Made by a program: the position numbers and the translations under genes. DNA of 64,000 nt from Clostridiales bacterium (GTDB lineage Bacteria; Bacillota; Clostridia; Christensenellales; CAG-138), in assembly GCA_004557245.1 (NCBI GenBank), contig SFEL01000007.1, positions 62,001 through 126,000 of the forward strand. Reading direction: 5' to 3'. The notes under the pieces are model-generated. The model did not search any database. It worked only from the letters and a program-made list of their open reading frames with translations, and had not been told where the DNA came from. Positions 49,766-58,640 of this stretch are shown here, in pieces; position 1 is the first letter of the stretch, and every line of letters begins with the position of its first letter.

Positions 49766-50719
49766 TTATCCGTTTAAAAGCTCTGTTACTTCGTCCATAG
49801 TGGGCATTGCGGGTATTCCGCCGCGCCTGCCTATGCAGAGGCTGGCTGTGGCGCAGCCCACACGGGCGAAACGTACCATATCGTCTATGCTTACATCGTA
49901 TACGCTCTTGCCGCTCTTTACAAATTCGCTGAGAAAGCCGCCGAAGAACGCATCGCCTGCGCCGGTGCTGTCCACCGCATCGCATGGGAAGGCGGGTACC
50001 GAGCGCTGTTGGTCGCCGGTAGCCACTACAGTTCCCCCCTCTCCCAGGGTTATGACTATGAGCGCTACGCCTTCCTTACGCAGTACCTTTATGGCGGTAT
50101 CCACGTCGTCTATGCCTGCGGCGAAAGGCATTTCCTCCTGGGAAAGCTTGATTATGTCCACTATGGGCAGTATGGAGCGTATCTGGTCGCAGGCGGCAGC
50201 ATCGTCGGCCCAGAGGGAGGCGCGGTAGTTGGGATCGTAGCTCACCGCTGCTCCTGTGGACTTGGCGGTGATGAGGGCCTGCCAGGTTGACGAGCGGCTG
50301 GGCTCTGCCGTAAGGGAGACAGAGCCTACGTGGAATACTTTTGTATTGCGCAGGAGCTGCTGATTCAATTCGTTGGGCCTGAGCAGCGTGTCCGCCCCCG
50401 GATCGCGTATGAAGGAGAACTCCCTCTCGCCGCTGTCGCTCAGCGCGACGAAGGCAAGGCTCGTGGCCGCGGCCGGGTCCATGACGAGGCCCTCCGTATT
50501 GATCCCCGCCCGCTCTGCTGCGGCCTTCAGGAAGCGGCCGTGCATATCGTCGCCCACCTTGCCTATAAAGGCGGTGGAAAGCCCCTGCTTTGCCGCTGCC
50601 GCAAGGAGGTTGGCCGGTGCGCCGCCGGGGTTTTGCTCAAAGAGCGGGTAGCCCGCCGGGGAAAAACCAGCCTGAGTAAAGTCCACCAAAAGCTCGCCAA
50701 GAGCGGTAATATCTGCCAT
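49766..50719 (-). CDS. PfkB-family sugar kinase (fructokinase-like)
   Basis: The 317-residue protein has both PfkB signatures: GGAPANLLAAAAKQGL near the start and DSTGAGDAFFGGF (catalytic Asp near residue 255) near the end. It is closest in style to bacterial fructokinases (ScrK), which make fructose 6-phosphate, but other sugar or nucleoside substrates are possible. AAAGGAACCG precedes the ATG. The hydrolase-family gene downstream is co-oriented and close. TGGTATAAT on the minus strand at 50771-50763 may be its extended -10 promoter. Confidence 0.85.
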   Translation of the reverse strand: MADITALGELLVDFTQAGFSPAGYPLFEQNPGGAPANLLAAAAKQGLSTAFIGKVGDDMHGRFLKAAAERAGINTEGLVMDPAAATSLAFVALSDSGEREFSFIRDPGADTLLRPNELNQQLLRNTKVFHVGSVSLTAEPSRSSTWQALITAKSTGAAVSYDPNYRASLWADDAAACDQIRSILPIVDIIKLSQEEMPFAAGIDDVDTAIKVLRKEGVALIVITLGEGGTVVATGDQQRSVPAFPCDAVDSTGAGDAFFGGFLSEFVKSGKSVYDVSIDDMVRFARVGCATASLCIGRRGGIPAMPTMDEVTELLNG

Positions 50720-50762
50720 ATTAAAACGGTTCCTTTCGAATACAATCGGGTTGAGTCAAGTA

Positions 50763-50771
50763 ATTATACCA
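50763..50771 (-). promoter_or_regulatory. Extended -10 promoter of the PfkB gene
   Basis: TGGTATAAT on the minus strand lies about 45 bases upstream of the kinase start; no clear -35. Confidence 0.45.
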
Positions 50772-50862
50772 TATTTTTGTGCGATTTGGCCCGCCGCTTG
50801 ATAAAAACCAGGGATTGTGTAATAATACAAAGAAGAATTTACAGCGAGGACGTAAACGCCGC

Positions 50863-51231
50863 ATGTTCATAGACCATTTTGCGCTGGGAATGCGCATACC
50901 AAAAGAAAACATGGATATTGGCCCAAAGGGCTGCATGGAAAAGCTGCTTTCCGGCCTTACACGCTACAATATTTCAGGCTTGGGCCTTTCCGGCGGCTGG
51001 GTGGAGGACGTGTATGTGATAGTGATAATGGGCGGCAGCCTGAGCTTTATGCGCAATGTTTACAGGCGCATACTTGCCAATGAGGATTTCTGTGCGCTGC
51101 TCTGCAAGGATAGGCCCTTTATCGAAAACAACCGCCTGGCAAGAATGCCGGAGCTGGAGTCCTTCGGCATGGTGGATGAGAACGGCGCCTTTCTCGGCGG
51201 CAACTGCTGCTTTGGCCTTACCGTGAGATAA
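50863..51231 (+). CDS. Uncharacterised small protein
   Basis: ATG 50863 gives 122 residues; GAGGA lies 12 bases upstream. The sequence (MFIDHFALGMRIPKENMDIG, then FSGLTRYNISG-like loop, then GLGLSGGWVEDVYV) has mixed strands and helices, no signal peptide and no membrane segment. I do not recognise a family. The region with VIVIMGGSLSFMRNVYRRIL might bind a nucleotide or substrate, but this is a guess. It is divergent from the PfkB gene and upstream of the LysM-GH18 gene, 77 bases away. Confidence 0.6.
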   Translation: MFIDHFALGMRIPKENMDIGPKGCMEKLLSGLTRYNISGLGLSGGWVEDVYVIVIMGGSLSFMRNVYRRILANEDFCALLCKDRPFIENNRLARMPELESFGMVDENGAFLGGNCCFGLTVR

Positions 51232-51308
51232 ATATATACGGGTAATCAACCAAAAGCTTTCCGCATAGGTTTATACAAATACGACCTGTACAAGGAGGCT
51301 TTTTTATT

Positions 51309-52448
51309 ATGTACATCTATACCGTAAAGCCGGGAGATACGTTGTTTGACATCGCCCAGAAAAACGGCGTGACGATTTCTGCGCTGGTGGCCGCGAACCA
51401 GCTCAGCGACCCGTATAAGCTGCCTGTAGGCCTTGCCCTCGTGATACCCGGGCAAAGCATACGGGAACGCAGCATTGTGGTTAACGGATACGCCTTCCCC
51501 GGAATATCGGATATAGCGCTGCTGGGCGCCCTGCAGTATCTCACCTATCTCTCGGTGTTTTCCGCGAAGACCCGCATTGACGGCACCATTACAGAGCTTA
51601 ACGATACGGCGCTTATACGCAAATGCTACGTGAACGGCGTCGCGCCCGTGCTTACCCTCACTAACCAGCGGGAGAGCGGCGGCTTCAGCGGGGACATAGC
51701 CCATGCGGTGATAGCCGACGAGGAGGTTAAAACAAAGCTTATACAGAATGTGATGGAATATCTGGATCGCCGCAATTACTTCGGCCTGAATATAGATTTC
51801 GAGTATGTAAGGGAGGAGGACAGGACTCTTTATACGCAGTTTTTGTTGGACTTTGCGGCTGCGCTGCGCAGAGTAGGCTACAGCTTTTCGGTTGCCCTTG
51901 CGCCCAAGATAAGCCAGGAGCAGTCCGGGCTGCTGTATACCGCCCACGACTATGCGGCTGTTGGAAGCATCGCGGATAAGGTAATAATTATGACGTACGA
52001 GTGGGGCTATACCTACGGGGAGCCCATGGCGGTGGCGCCTATAGACAAGGTACGGCAGGTGCTGGACTATGCAGTCATGGAGATGCCTCCGGAAAAGATA
52101 CTGATGGGCATGGCAAACTACGGCTATAGCTGGACACTACCCTACAAAAAGGGGACTGCCGCGCGGCCGCTGTCCCTGTCTGAGATACCGCAAACCGCCT
52201 ATAGCCAATACGCCGATATACGCTTTGACGATACGGCACAATCGCCTTTCTTCAGGTATTACGACAGCGCCGGAACGGAACATATCGCCTGGTTTGAGGA
52301 CCCGCGCAGCATAGAGGCTAAGCTGAAGCTGGTGAGTGAGTATGGCCTTGGCGGCGTGAGCTATTGGAACATAAATACACTGTATCGGCCCAACTGGGCG
52401 GTGCTTTCCGGAATGTACGGCATAGAAAAGGTGTTCGGGCAGGGTTAA
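51309..52448 (+). CDS. LysM-GH18 spore-type glycosidase (YaaH/SleL-like)
   Basis: The 379-residue protein starts with a LysM domain (YTVKPGDTLFDIAQKNGVT, 4-48) and continues with a GH18 domain. The active-site strand is FGLNIDFEYV, with the acid Glu, and GGVSYWNINTLY near the C terminus closes the barrel. There is no signal peptide, as for YaaH/SleL proteins that act on spore cortex fragments and are made in the mother cell. CAAGGAGG precedes the ATG. The second LysM in the window (58641-59438) also lacks a signal peptide. Confidence 0.9.
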   Translation: MYIYTVKPGDTLFDIAQKNGVTISALVAANQLSDPYKLPVGLALVIPGQSIRERSIVVNGYAFPGISDIALLGALQYLTYLSVFSAKTRIDGTITELNDTALIRKCYVNGVAPVLTLTNQRESGGFSGDIAHAVIADEEVKTKLIQNVMEYLDRRNYFGLNIDFEYVREEDRTLYTQFLLDFAAALRRVGYSFSVALAPKISQEQSGLLYTAHDYAAVGSIADKVIIMTYEWGYTYGEPMAVAPIDKVRQVLDYAVMEMPPEKILMGMANYGYSWTLPYKKGTAARPLSLSEIPQTAYSQYADIRFDDTAQSPFFRYYDSAGTEHIAWFEDPRSIEAKLKLVSEYGLGGVSYWNINTLYRPNWAVLSGMYGIEKVFGQG

Positions 52449-52471
52449 CCCCTGCTCGGGGTATCGCCAAG

Positions 52472-52495
52472 GTGGCGGTTAGCAACTTTTTCGAC
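52472..52495 (+). repeat. Remnant of the 160-bp repeat's terminal segment
   Basis: GTGGCG...ACTTTTTCGACA here matches the last 25 bases of repeat copy 1 at about 22 of 25 positions, but the stem is no longer intact. Confidence 0.4.
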
Positions 52496-52504
52496 AGTAT
52501 TAGA

Positions 52505-52527
52505 GCGGCCATCGGGCCGCCCTTTTA
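52505..52527 (+). terminator. Terminator after the LysM-GH18 gene
   Basis: GCGGCC (52505-52510) and GGCCGC (52515-52520) form a stem with an ATCG loop, followed by CCTTTTAG. Confidence 0.65.
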
Positions 52528-52554
52528 GTTTGATATTTTTTTGAGGAATTAGCA

Positions 52555-52583
52555 TTGACTTTGAACAGAATAGTATATATAAT
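52555..52583 (+). promoter_or_regulatory. Strong promoter of the lacI-type regulator/malto-oligosaccharide operon
   Basis: TTGACT (52555-52560), a 17-base spacer and TATAAT (52578-52583) match the sigma-A consensus except for one base. Transcription should start near 52590. Confidence 0.8.
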
Positions 52584-52599
52584 ACATATCGTAAAGCTT

Positions 52600-52613
52600 C
52601 GGTAACGTTACCG
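52600..52613. promoter_or_regulatory. LacI-family operator, perfect 14-bp palindrome
   Basis: CGGTAACGTTACCG is a perfect palindrome with a central AACGTT-like core, typical of LacI/MalR sites. It lies just downstream of the predicted transcription start, well placed for autorepression. Confidence 0.8.
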
Positions 52614-52665
52614 GTAAGGTTTTCAGCAACCATTTCAGCAAACCTCAAAACAGGCGGCGCTTAAA

Positions 52666-53679
52666 ATGACTATAAAAGATATCGCAAAACTCAGCGGCGT
52701 AAGTGTAAGCACCGTTTCCCGCGTACTGAACAACAGACCGGATGTAAGCGAGGTTTGCAGAAGCCGGGTAAATGCCGTAATACAAAGCTCAAATTACATT
52801 CCCAACAACAGCGCAAGGGATCTGGTGAAGACCAGGTCCGATGCCATAGGTCTTGTGGTGCGCGGCGTATCCAACTCCTTTTATACAGACATTATCCGTT
52901 CCATAGAAAAAAGTATAGACGCGGCGGGCTATACCATGGTGATGCGCCACATAGCCTCCTGTGACGATGAGGTTAAGTGTGGCGCAGAGATGGAGAGAGA
53001 AAAGCGCCTTCGGGGCATAGTGTTCCTGGGCGGCTGCCACGACTACACAAAGGAGCGGATAAAGCTTCTCAACGTACCCTTCGTGTGCTGCTCATACACT
53101 AACCGCTACGGCAACCTTGACGACGACGAGTATTCTTCGGTGTCCATCGCGGACGAGGATGAAGCATACAAGGCTGTAAACGAGCTTTACAGGAATGGGC
53201 ACAGGCGCATTGCGGCGCTGATATCCACGCCTGACGACTGGTCCATAAGCCAGCTCCGTTATCGGGGCTACAGGAGGGCGCTTGAGGAGCACGGCCTGCC
53301 CTTTGATGAAAGCCTTGTGGTTTCGGCGGGCAGCTTTGACATAAAAGATGCCTACGCTGCAATGAAGGAGCAGCTTAATAGAAACTGCGACTTTACTGCG
53401 GTATTCGCCATAGCGGACGACATGGCCATAGGCGCCATGAAGGCCCTCCGGGAGGGGGGCAAACGGGTGCCCGAGGACTGCTCGGTAATAGCTATCGACG
53501 GCCTGACGGTATCCGACTATATACAGCCTACGCTTACCACCCTATGCCAGCCAATGCGCGAGATGGGGCAGAAGAGCGTGGAGATACTTCTTGACATGAT
53601 AGAGGGCCGGGGAGAAAACAGGCATCTAACACTCGAGACAAAGCTCCGCAGAGGCGCTTCGGTAAAAGATCTGAGTTAA
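52666..53679 (+). CDS. LacI-family transcriptional regulator
   Basis: The 337-residue protein has the LacI DNA-binding helix-turn-helix (MTIKDIAKLSGVSVSTVSRVL, residues 1-21) with hinge helix, then a sugar-binding fold with AIADDMAIGAMKALREGG and SVIAIDGLTVSDYIQPTLTT. As the first gene before a malto-oligosaccharide-type ABC transporter and amylomaltase, it most likely responds to maltose-type sugars. The perfect palindrome at 52600-52613 is probably its own operator. No ribosome-binding site stronger than GGCGGC is seen, so translation may be weak. Confidence 0.92.
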   Translation: MTIKDIAKLSGVSVSTVSRVLNNRPDVSEVCRSRVNAVIQSSNYIPNNSARDLVKTRSDAIGLVVRGVSNSFYTDIIRSIEKSIDAAGYTMVMRHIASCDDEVKCGAEMEREKRLRGIVFLGGCHDYTKERIKLLNVPFVCCSYTNRYGNLDDDEYSSVSIADEDEAYKAVNELYRNGHRRIAALISTPDDWSISQLRYRGYRRALEEHGLPFDESLVVSAGSFDIKDAYAAMKEQLNRNCDFTAVFAIADDMAIGAMKALREGGKRVPEDCSVIAIDGLTVSDYIQPTLTTLCQPMREMGQKSVEILLDMIEGRGENRHLTLETKLRRGASVKDLS

Positions 53680-53731
53680 ATTTGCGCGGCCTTTGCCGTG
53701 CAGAAATGAAATAAAAAGAGAGGATAACAAA

Positions 53732-55072
53732 ATGAAGAAGTTTTTGGCATTGCTGCTGACTGTTGCTATGGTATTCGCGATGGCAGCCTGTTCTGCACCT
53801 GCTGCAGACGAGACTAAACCCGCCGAGGAAGGCACTGAGGCGCCCGCGGAGGAGACCTCCGAGCAGCCCGCTGCATCCGGTTCCGTCTATTATCTCAACT
53901 TCAAGCCCGAAGCCGACGCCGCTTGGCAGGAGCTGGCTAAGAAGTACACCGAGCTCACCGGAGTACCCGTAAAGGTCGTTACCGCTGCTTCCGGCGAATA
54001 TCAGACCACTCTGACCTCCGAGATGGACAAGAGCGAGGCCCCCACGCTGTTCCAGTGCAACGAGGGCGGCATTGCCACCTGGGGTGAGGACTGCTATGAT
54101 CTGACCGACACCGCCATATATAACGAGCTCGCCTCTAAAGACTATGCCCTGAAGAACGCCGAGGGCGGCATCATCTCCATAGCGTACTGCCTCGAAACCT
54201 ATGGCATCATCACCAACAAGGCCCTGCTGGAGAAGGCTGGCCATTCCGTTGACGAGATAAAGGACTTCGCTTCTCTGAAGGCCGTTGCAGACGATATACA
54301 CGCCCGCGCCGCAGAGCTGGGATTTGACGCCTTCAGCTCCGCCGGCCTTGACGGCTCCTCCTCCTGGAGGTTCTCCGGCCATCTTGCCAATATGCCTCTG
54401 TTCTATGAGTTCCGCGATGACGGCGTTTCCGCAAAGCCCGCCACCATCACCGGCAAGTATCTGGATAACTACAAGGCCATCTGGGATCTGTATACCACCG
54501 ATAGCGCTACCACCGGCGCTGACCTTATAACCGCTACCGGCGATATGTCCAGCGGTGAGTTCAAGGAAGGCAAGACAGTGTTCTATCAGAACGGTACCTG
54601 GGAGTATGCCGGCCTTGTAGAAGCCGGTCTTAAGCCCGAGGATCTGACCATGCTGCCCATTTATTGCGGCGTAGAAGGCGAAGAGAAGGCTGGCCTGTGC
54701 ACCGGCACTGAAAACTACTGGTCCGTAAACGCCAACGCCAGCGAAGAGGATATTCAGGCTACTCTGGACTTCCTGTACTGGGTAGTAACCTCCGAGGAGG
54801 GCACCACCATGATGTCAGAGCAGTTTGGCGCCTGCCCCTTCAAGTCCTCCAAGGAAGCGAGCAACCCCTTCAGCGCCCTTGCTAACGAGTACGTTGCAAA
54901 CGGCTGCTATCCTGTAACCTGGGCGTTCAACTACACTCCCGCAGTTGAGGATTGGCGTGCAGGCGTTGTCGATGCACTGTCCAAGTACGTTGCAGGCGGC
55001 AGCTGGGACGATGTAAAGACCGCTTTCGTAGACGGCTGGGCCGCCCAGTACGCTGCCGAGAATGCTGCTTAA
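53732..55072 (+). CDS. Sugar ABC transporter binding lipoprotein
   Basis: ATG 53732 follows AGAGGATAA. The 446-residue lipoprotein has a lipobox MAAC (Cys19), then an acidic Glu/Ala/Pro stalk (about 25-50), then an extracellular solute-binding domain of family 1 (MalE/UgpB type) starting VYYLNFKPEADAAWQELAKKY. TLFQCNEGGIATWG and FRDDGVSAKPATI are in the sugar-facing lobes. It delivers oligosaccharide, probably maltodextrin given the amylomaltase gene. It is followed by a stem-loop and about 185 bases before the permease gene. Confidence 0.92.
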   Translation: MKKFLALLLTVAMVFAMAACSAPAADETKPAEEGTEAPAEETSEQPAASGSVYYLNFKPEADAAWQELAKKYTELTGVPVKVVTAASGEYQTTLTSEMDKSEAPTLFQCNEGGIATWGEDCYDLTDTAIYNELASKDYALKNAEGGIISIAYCLETYGIITNKALLEKAGHSVDEIKDFASLKAVADDIHARAAELGFDAFSSAGLDGSSSWRFSGHLANMPLFYEFRDDGVSAKPATITGKYLDNYKAIWDLYTTDSATTGADLITATGDMSSGEFKEGKTVFYQNGTWEYAGLVEAGLKPEDLTMLPIYCGVEGEEKAGLCTGTENYWSVNANASEEDIQATLDFLYWVVTSEEGTTMMSEQFGACPFKSSKEASNPFSALANEYVANGCYPVTWAFNYTPAVEDWRAGVVDALSKYVAGGSWDDVKTAFVDGWAAQYAAENAA

Positions 55073-55105
55073 TTGACAGCATCCATAACTCTGTAAAACA
55101 TTATG

Positions 55106-55134
55106 GGGCGAGCGGCTTCCGCTCGCCCTGTTTT
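55106..55134 (+). other. Intercistronic stem-loop after the binding-protein gene
   Basis: GGGCGAGCGG (55106-55115) and CCGCTCGCCC (55119-55128) form a 10-bp stem, followed by TGTTTTG. This could end part of the transcripts, so that the binding protein is made in excess over the permeases. Confidence 0.65.
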
Positions 55135-55257
55135 GAAGCTTTCCGTTTAAGCTTTCTCCTGCGGACGGGGAATGCACGGAGGCCTTTCCCCGGAAAGTGA
55201 CGGGGCAGGGCCCCTGTACATAAATAGCAGGTTATATTAACGAGAGGAGAAATGATT

Positions 55258-56181
55258 ATGCGACTCTGGAAACGCAAGCGGGATAATGCGGCGCTGAACT
55301 CCATACTTATCCGCAGGCCGATACAGCGCTATTTCTGGCTTTTCCTGCTGCCCACCTTCGCAGCGTTCTGCGTGGGCTTCCTTTACCCCTTCTGTAAGGG
55401 ACTGTTTTTATCCTTCTGTAAATTCAAGACCACCAGCAAGTGGACGTGGGTAGGGTTAACCAACTATGCAAAGGCGCTTGCGGACCCGTCGTTCATGCAT
55501 GCCTTCTGGTATACGGCCATATTCGCATTGGTCTCCCTCATAATAATCAACGTGCTTGCCTTTGCAGTAGCTTATGTGCTGACACAGGGCATAAAGGGCT
55601 CCAATTTGTTCCGCACCGTGTTCTTCATGCCTAACCTGATAGGCGGCATAGTGCTGGGCTATATATGGAGCATGATATTCGACGGCATACTTACCCATTA
55701 CGGCACATCCATACTGCTGGAGACGAAGTATGGCTTCTGGGGGCTGATAATCCTCATGTGCTGGCAGCAGATAGGCTATATGATGATAATATACATAGCC
55801 GGCTTGCAGTCTGTGCCGGAGGATATGCTGGAGGCAGCGAAAATAGACGGCGCCACAAAGTGGCAGACGCTGTGGCGCGTCACCATACCCAACGTTATGC
55901 CCTCAATCACTATCTGTACCTTCCTGACGCTGACCAACTCCTTTAAGCTCTTTGACCAGAACCTCGCGCTTACAGAGGGCCGCCCCTTCATAATGCAGGC
56001 GGGCGGGCTGACGGTAAAGACCACCGAGATGCTCGCGCTGAACATAGTCAATTCCTTCTACAGCACTAACGTCAATTCCCGCGGCGTAGGCCAGGCCAAG
56101 GCGGTACTGTTCTTCATACTGGTGGCGGCGATCGGCCTTATACAGCTTAAGTCCACCCGTTCCAAGGAGGTGCAGCAGTAA
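55258..56181 (+). CDS. Sugar ABC transporter permease (MalF-like)
   Basis: ATG 55258 is favoured over 55252 because AGGAG at 55245-55249 is then eight bases away. The 307-residue protein has six membrane segments. RYFWLFLLPTFAAFCVGFLYPF is the typical start, and the EAA loop is LEAAKIDGATKWQTLWRVTI. It forms the channel with the second permease; no ATPase gene is in the operon, so a shared MsmK/MalK-type ATPase encoded elsewhere is likely. Its stop overlaps the next ATG in TAATG. Confidence 0.93.
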   Translation: MRLWKRKRDNAALNSILIRRPIQRYFWLFLLPTFAAFCVGFLYPFCKGLFLSFCKFKTTSKWTWVGLTNYAKALADPSFMHAFWYTAIFALVSLIIINVLAFAVAYVLTQGIKGSNLFRTVFFMPNLIGGIVLGYIWSMIFDGILTHYGTSILLETKYGFWGLIILMCWQQIGYMMIIYIAGLQSVPEDMLEAAKIDGATKWQTLWRVTIPNVMPSITICTFLTLTNSFKLFDQNLALTEGRPFIMQAGGLTVKTTEMLALNIVNSFYSTNVNSRGVGQAKAVLFFILVAAIGLIQLKSTRSKEVQQ

Positions 56182-57044
56182 TGTCCAGGCACGTTGAGAC
56201 CCTCTCGCAGGAGCAGCGCAGCAAGCGCATACTTACCTTCACATTTACGGTGATAGCGATATTCTACGTATTGCCCATAATGCTGGTGCTCATAAACTCA
56301 ATGAAGTCCAATTCATACGTGAATATGGAGACTTTTGCCCTGCCAAACGCCAATTCCTTCGTAGGGCTGGATAACTATAAGACCGGCATGACATTCGGCA
56401 ACTATCCCTTCTTGAAATCTGCCCTGTACAGCCTGTTTATTACCGTCGCATCCTCGGTGCTGATACTTATATGCACCTCTATGGCCGCATGGTATATCGC
56501 ACGGGTGGGCAGCCTTTTCGGCAAGATAGTGTACTACCTCTGTGTATTCTCCATGGTGGTGCCCTTCCAAATGGTGATGTTTACGCTGGCGAAGACGGCG
56601 GATACGCTGAAGCTGAATACCCCCTGGACAATACCCATAGTGTATCTCGGCTTCGGCGCGGGCCTGGCGGTGTTCATGTTCACGGGATTTGTAAAGGCGC
56701 TGCCGCTGGAAATAGAAGAGGCTGCGGCTATAGACGGCTGCGGCCCCCTGCGCACTTTCTTCAGGGTTGTGTTCCCCATGCTCAAGCCTACAATGATTTC
56801 CGTCGGTGTGCTTGAGATAATGTGGGTATGGAACGATTACCTCCTGCCGTATCTTGTGCTGGATATAAATAAATACCGCACCATCCCAATACATATACAG
56901 TACCTCAAGGGCAGCTATGGCACTGTGGATCTTGGAGCAACCATGGCCCTTATAATGCTGAGCATAGTGCCTGTAATAGTGTTCTACCTAACTTGCCAGA
57001 AGTACATAATAAAGGGCGTTGCGGCGGGCGCTGTAAAGGGATAA
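56181..57044 (+). CDS. Sugar ABC transporter permease (MalG-like)
   Basis: The 287-residue protein has six membrane segments and the EAA loop EEAAAIDGCGPLRTFFRVVF, followed by VLEIMWVWNDYLLPYL, a pattern of MalG-type permeases. Its ATG overlaps the stop of the first permease by one base, which suggests coupled translation and equal amounts. The amylomaltase gene follows 35 bases downstream. Confidence 0.93.
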   Translation: MSRHVETLSQEQRSKRILTFTFTVIAIFYVLPIMLVLINSMKSNSYVNMETFALPNANSFVGLDNYKTGMTFGNYPFLKSALYSLFITVASSVLILICTSMAAWYIARVGSLFGKIVYYLCVFSMVVPFQMVMFTLAKTADTLKLNTPWTIPIVYLGFGAGLAVFMFTGFVKALPLEIEEAAAIDGCGPLRTFFRVVFPMLKPTMISVGVLEIMWVWNDYLLPYLVLDINKYRTIPIHIQYLKGSYGTVDLGATMALIMLSIVPVIVFYLTCQKYIIKGVAAGAVKG

Positions 57045-57079
57045 AATAAACTGAATCTCTAAAAGGACTACAAGCTATA

Positions 57080-58591
57080 ATGAAACGCAGCAGCGGCATA
57101 TTGATGCCAATATTCTCGCTGCCGTCACCCTATGGCATAGGAACCATGGGCAAGGCGGCATACGAATTTGCAGATTTTCTCTACCGGGCGGGGCAGCGCT
57201 ACTGGCAGATGCTGCCGATAGGCCCCACCAGCTACGGCGACTCGCCCTATCAGAGCTTTTCTACCTTCGCGGGCAATCCTTATTTCATCGATCTGGATAT
57301 GCTCGTGGAGGATGGTCTGCTCAGAAAAGATGAGATAGCCGGCATAAACTGGGGTACCGAACCGCGGCATGTGGACTACGGACGGATATACGGCAGCCGC
57401 TTTGATGTGCTCTCAAAGGCAAAAGAACGTGGCTGGGAGAGGGATAAGCAAAAGGTAAACGCCTTTATCGGACAGAACAGCCGGTGGCTGGCGGATTACG
57501 CGCTGTTCATGGCACTCAAGCGCCATTTCGGCATGAGGTCATGGACGGAGTGGGAGGACGAGGATATACGCCTGAGAAAGCCTGCGGCCATAGTTAAATA
57601 CCGCGAGCTGCTCCGGGAGGACATAGAGCTTTTCACTTATATCCAGTACCTGTTCTTTGAGCAGTGGACAAAGCTGAAGGCATATATAAACGACCTCGGT
57701 ATAGGCATAATAGGCGACATACCCATATACGTTGCCATGGATTCCGCAGATGTGTGGGCAGAGCCCGAGTTCTTCCAGCTGGACGAGAAGAACCTGCCGA
57801 CAGAAGTATCCGGGGTGCCGCCGGATGACTTCAGCGCCGAAGGCCAGCTCTGGGGCAATCCGCTGTACGACTGGGATAAAATACAGGCGGACGGCTTCGG
57901 ATGGTGGATACGCCGTATAGACGGCGCAGGCAAGATGTATGATGTTATCCGCATAGACCACTTCAGGGGCCTTGCAAGCTATTGGGCTGTGCCCTATGGC
58001 GAGACCACTGCGAAAAACGGCAAATGGCGCTCCGGTCCCGGCATAGCGCTGGTCAATGCCCTAAAGGGATGGTTTCACAACCTTGAGTTCATAGCGGAGG
58101 ATCTGGGCTATGCAACGCCCGATGTGGAAAAGCTTTTGAAGGAATCGGGCTTTCCCGGCATGAAGGTGCTGGAGTTTGCCTTCGATTCCCGCGATTCCAG
58201 CGGATATCTGCCTCACGCCTATAGCGAGAACTGCACCTGCTATACGGGCACCCACGACAACAGCCCCATAGCCCTATGGCGCGAGGAGGCTGCCCCGGAG
58301 GATATAGCTTACTGTGAAAAGTACCTCGGGCTGAATAAAGAAGAGGGCTTCAACTGGGGCATGATAAGGGGAGGAATGGGCTCGGTTGCGCGGCTTTTCG
58401 TGGCGCAGATGCAGGACTACCTTGAGCTTGGCGCGGGCTGCCGCATGAACAAGCCCAGCACTCTCGGCGGAAACTGGCAATGGAGGCTGCTAAGCGGCGA
58501 ACTGACGGACAGCCTTGCGGACAGGATATATGATGCGGTGCGCATTTATGGCCGTATAGACAGAGCAAAGGACGAGAGTAAAAGCGAATAA
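57080..58591 (+). CDS. malQ: 4-alpha-glucanotransferase (amylomaltase)
   Basis: The 503-residue GH77 enzyme moves glucan units between malto-oligosaccharides. IGPTSYGDSPYQSFSTFAGNPYFIDL near the N terminus, IRIDHFRGLASYW (nucleophile Asp), FIAEDLG (acid/base Glu) and GTHDN (third carboxylate) are all present in order. The length is that of bacterial MalQ. In the operon it would process the imported maltodextrins. The ribosome-binding site (AAAGGA) is about 14 bases upstream. A strong terminator follows 10 bases after the stop. Confidence 0.95.
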   Translation: MKRSSGILMPIFSLPSPYGIGTMGKAAYEFADFLYRAGQRYWQMLPIGPTSYGDSPYQSFSTFAGNPYFIDLDMLVEDGLLRKDEIAGINWGTEPRHVDYGRIYGSRFDVLSKAKERGWERDKQKVNAFIGQNSRWLADYALFMALKRHFGMRSWTEWEDEDIRLRKPAAIVKYRELLREDIELFTYIQYLFFEQWTKLKAYINDLGIGIIGDIPIYVAMDSADVWAEPEFFQLDEKNLPTEVSGVPPDDFSAEGQLWGNPLYDWDKIQADGFGWWIRRIDGAGKMYDVIRIDHFRGLASYWAVPYGETTAKNGKWRSGPGIALVNALKGWFHNLEFIAEDLGYATPDVEKLLKESGFPGMKVLEFAFDSRDSSGYLPHAYSENCTCYTGTHDNSPIALWREEAAPEDIAYCEKYLGLNKEEGFNWGMIRGGMGSVARLFVAQMQDYLELGAGCRMNKPSTLGGNWQWRLLSGELTDSLADRIYDAVRIYGRIDRAKDESKSE

Positions 58592-58601
58592 TGCGCAATA
58601 T

Positions 58602-58632
58602 AAAAGAGAAGGCCCATCGGCCTTCTCTTTTT
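58602..58632 (+). terminator. Terminator of the malto-oligosaccharide operon
   Basis: AAAAGAGAAGGCC and GGCCTTCTCTTTT form a perfect stem with a short CATC loop, followed by T's. It may also stop the convergent minus-strand gene. Confidence 0.85.
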
Positions 58633-58640
58633 GCTGTGCT

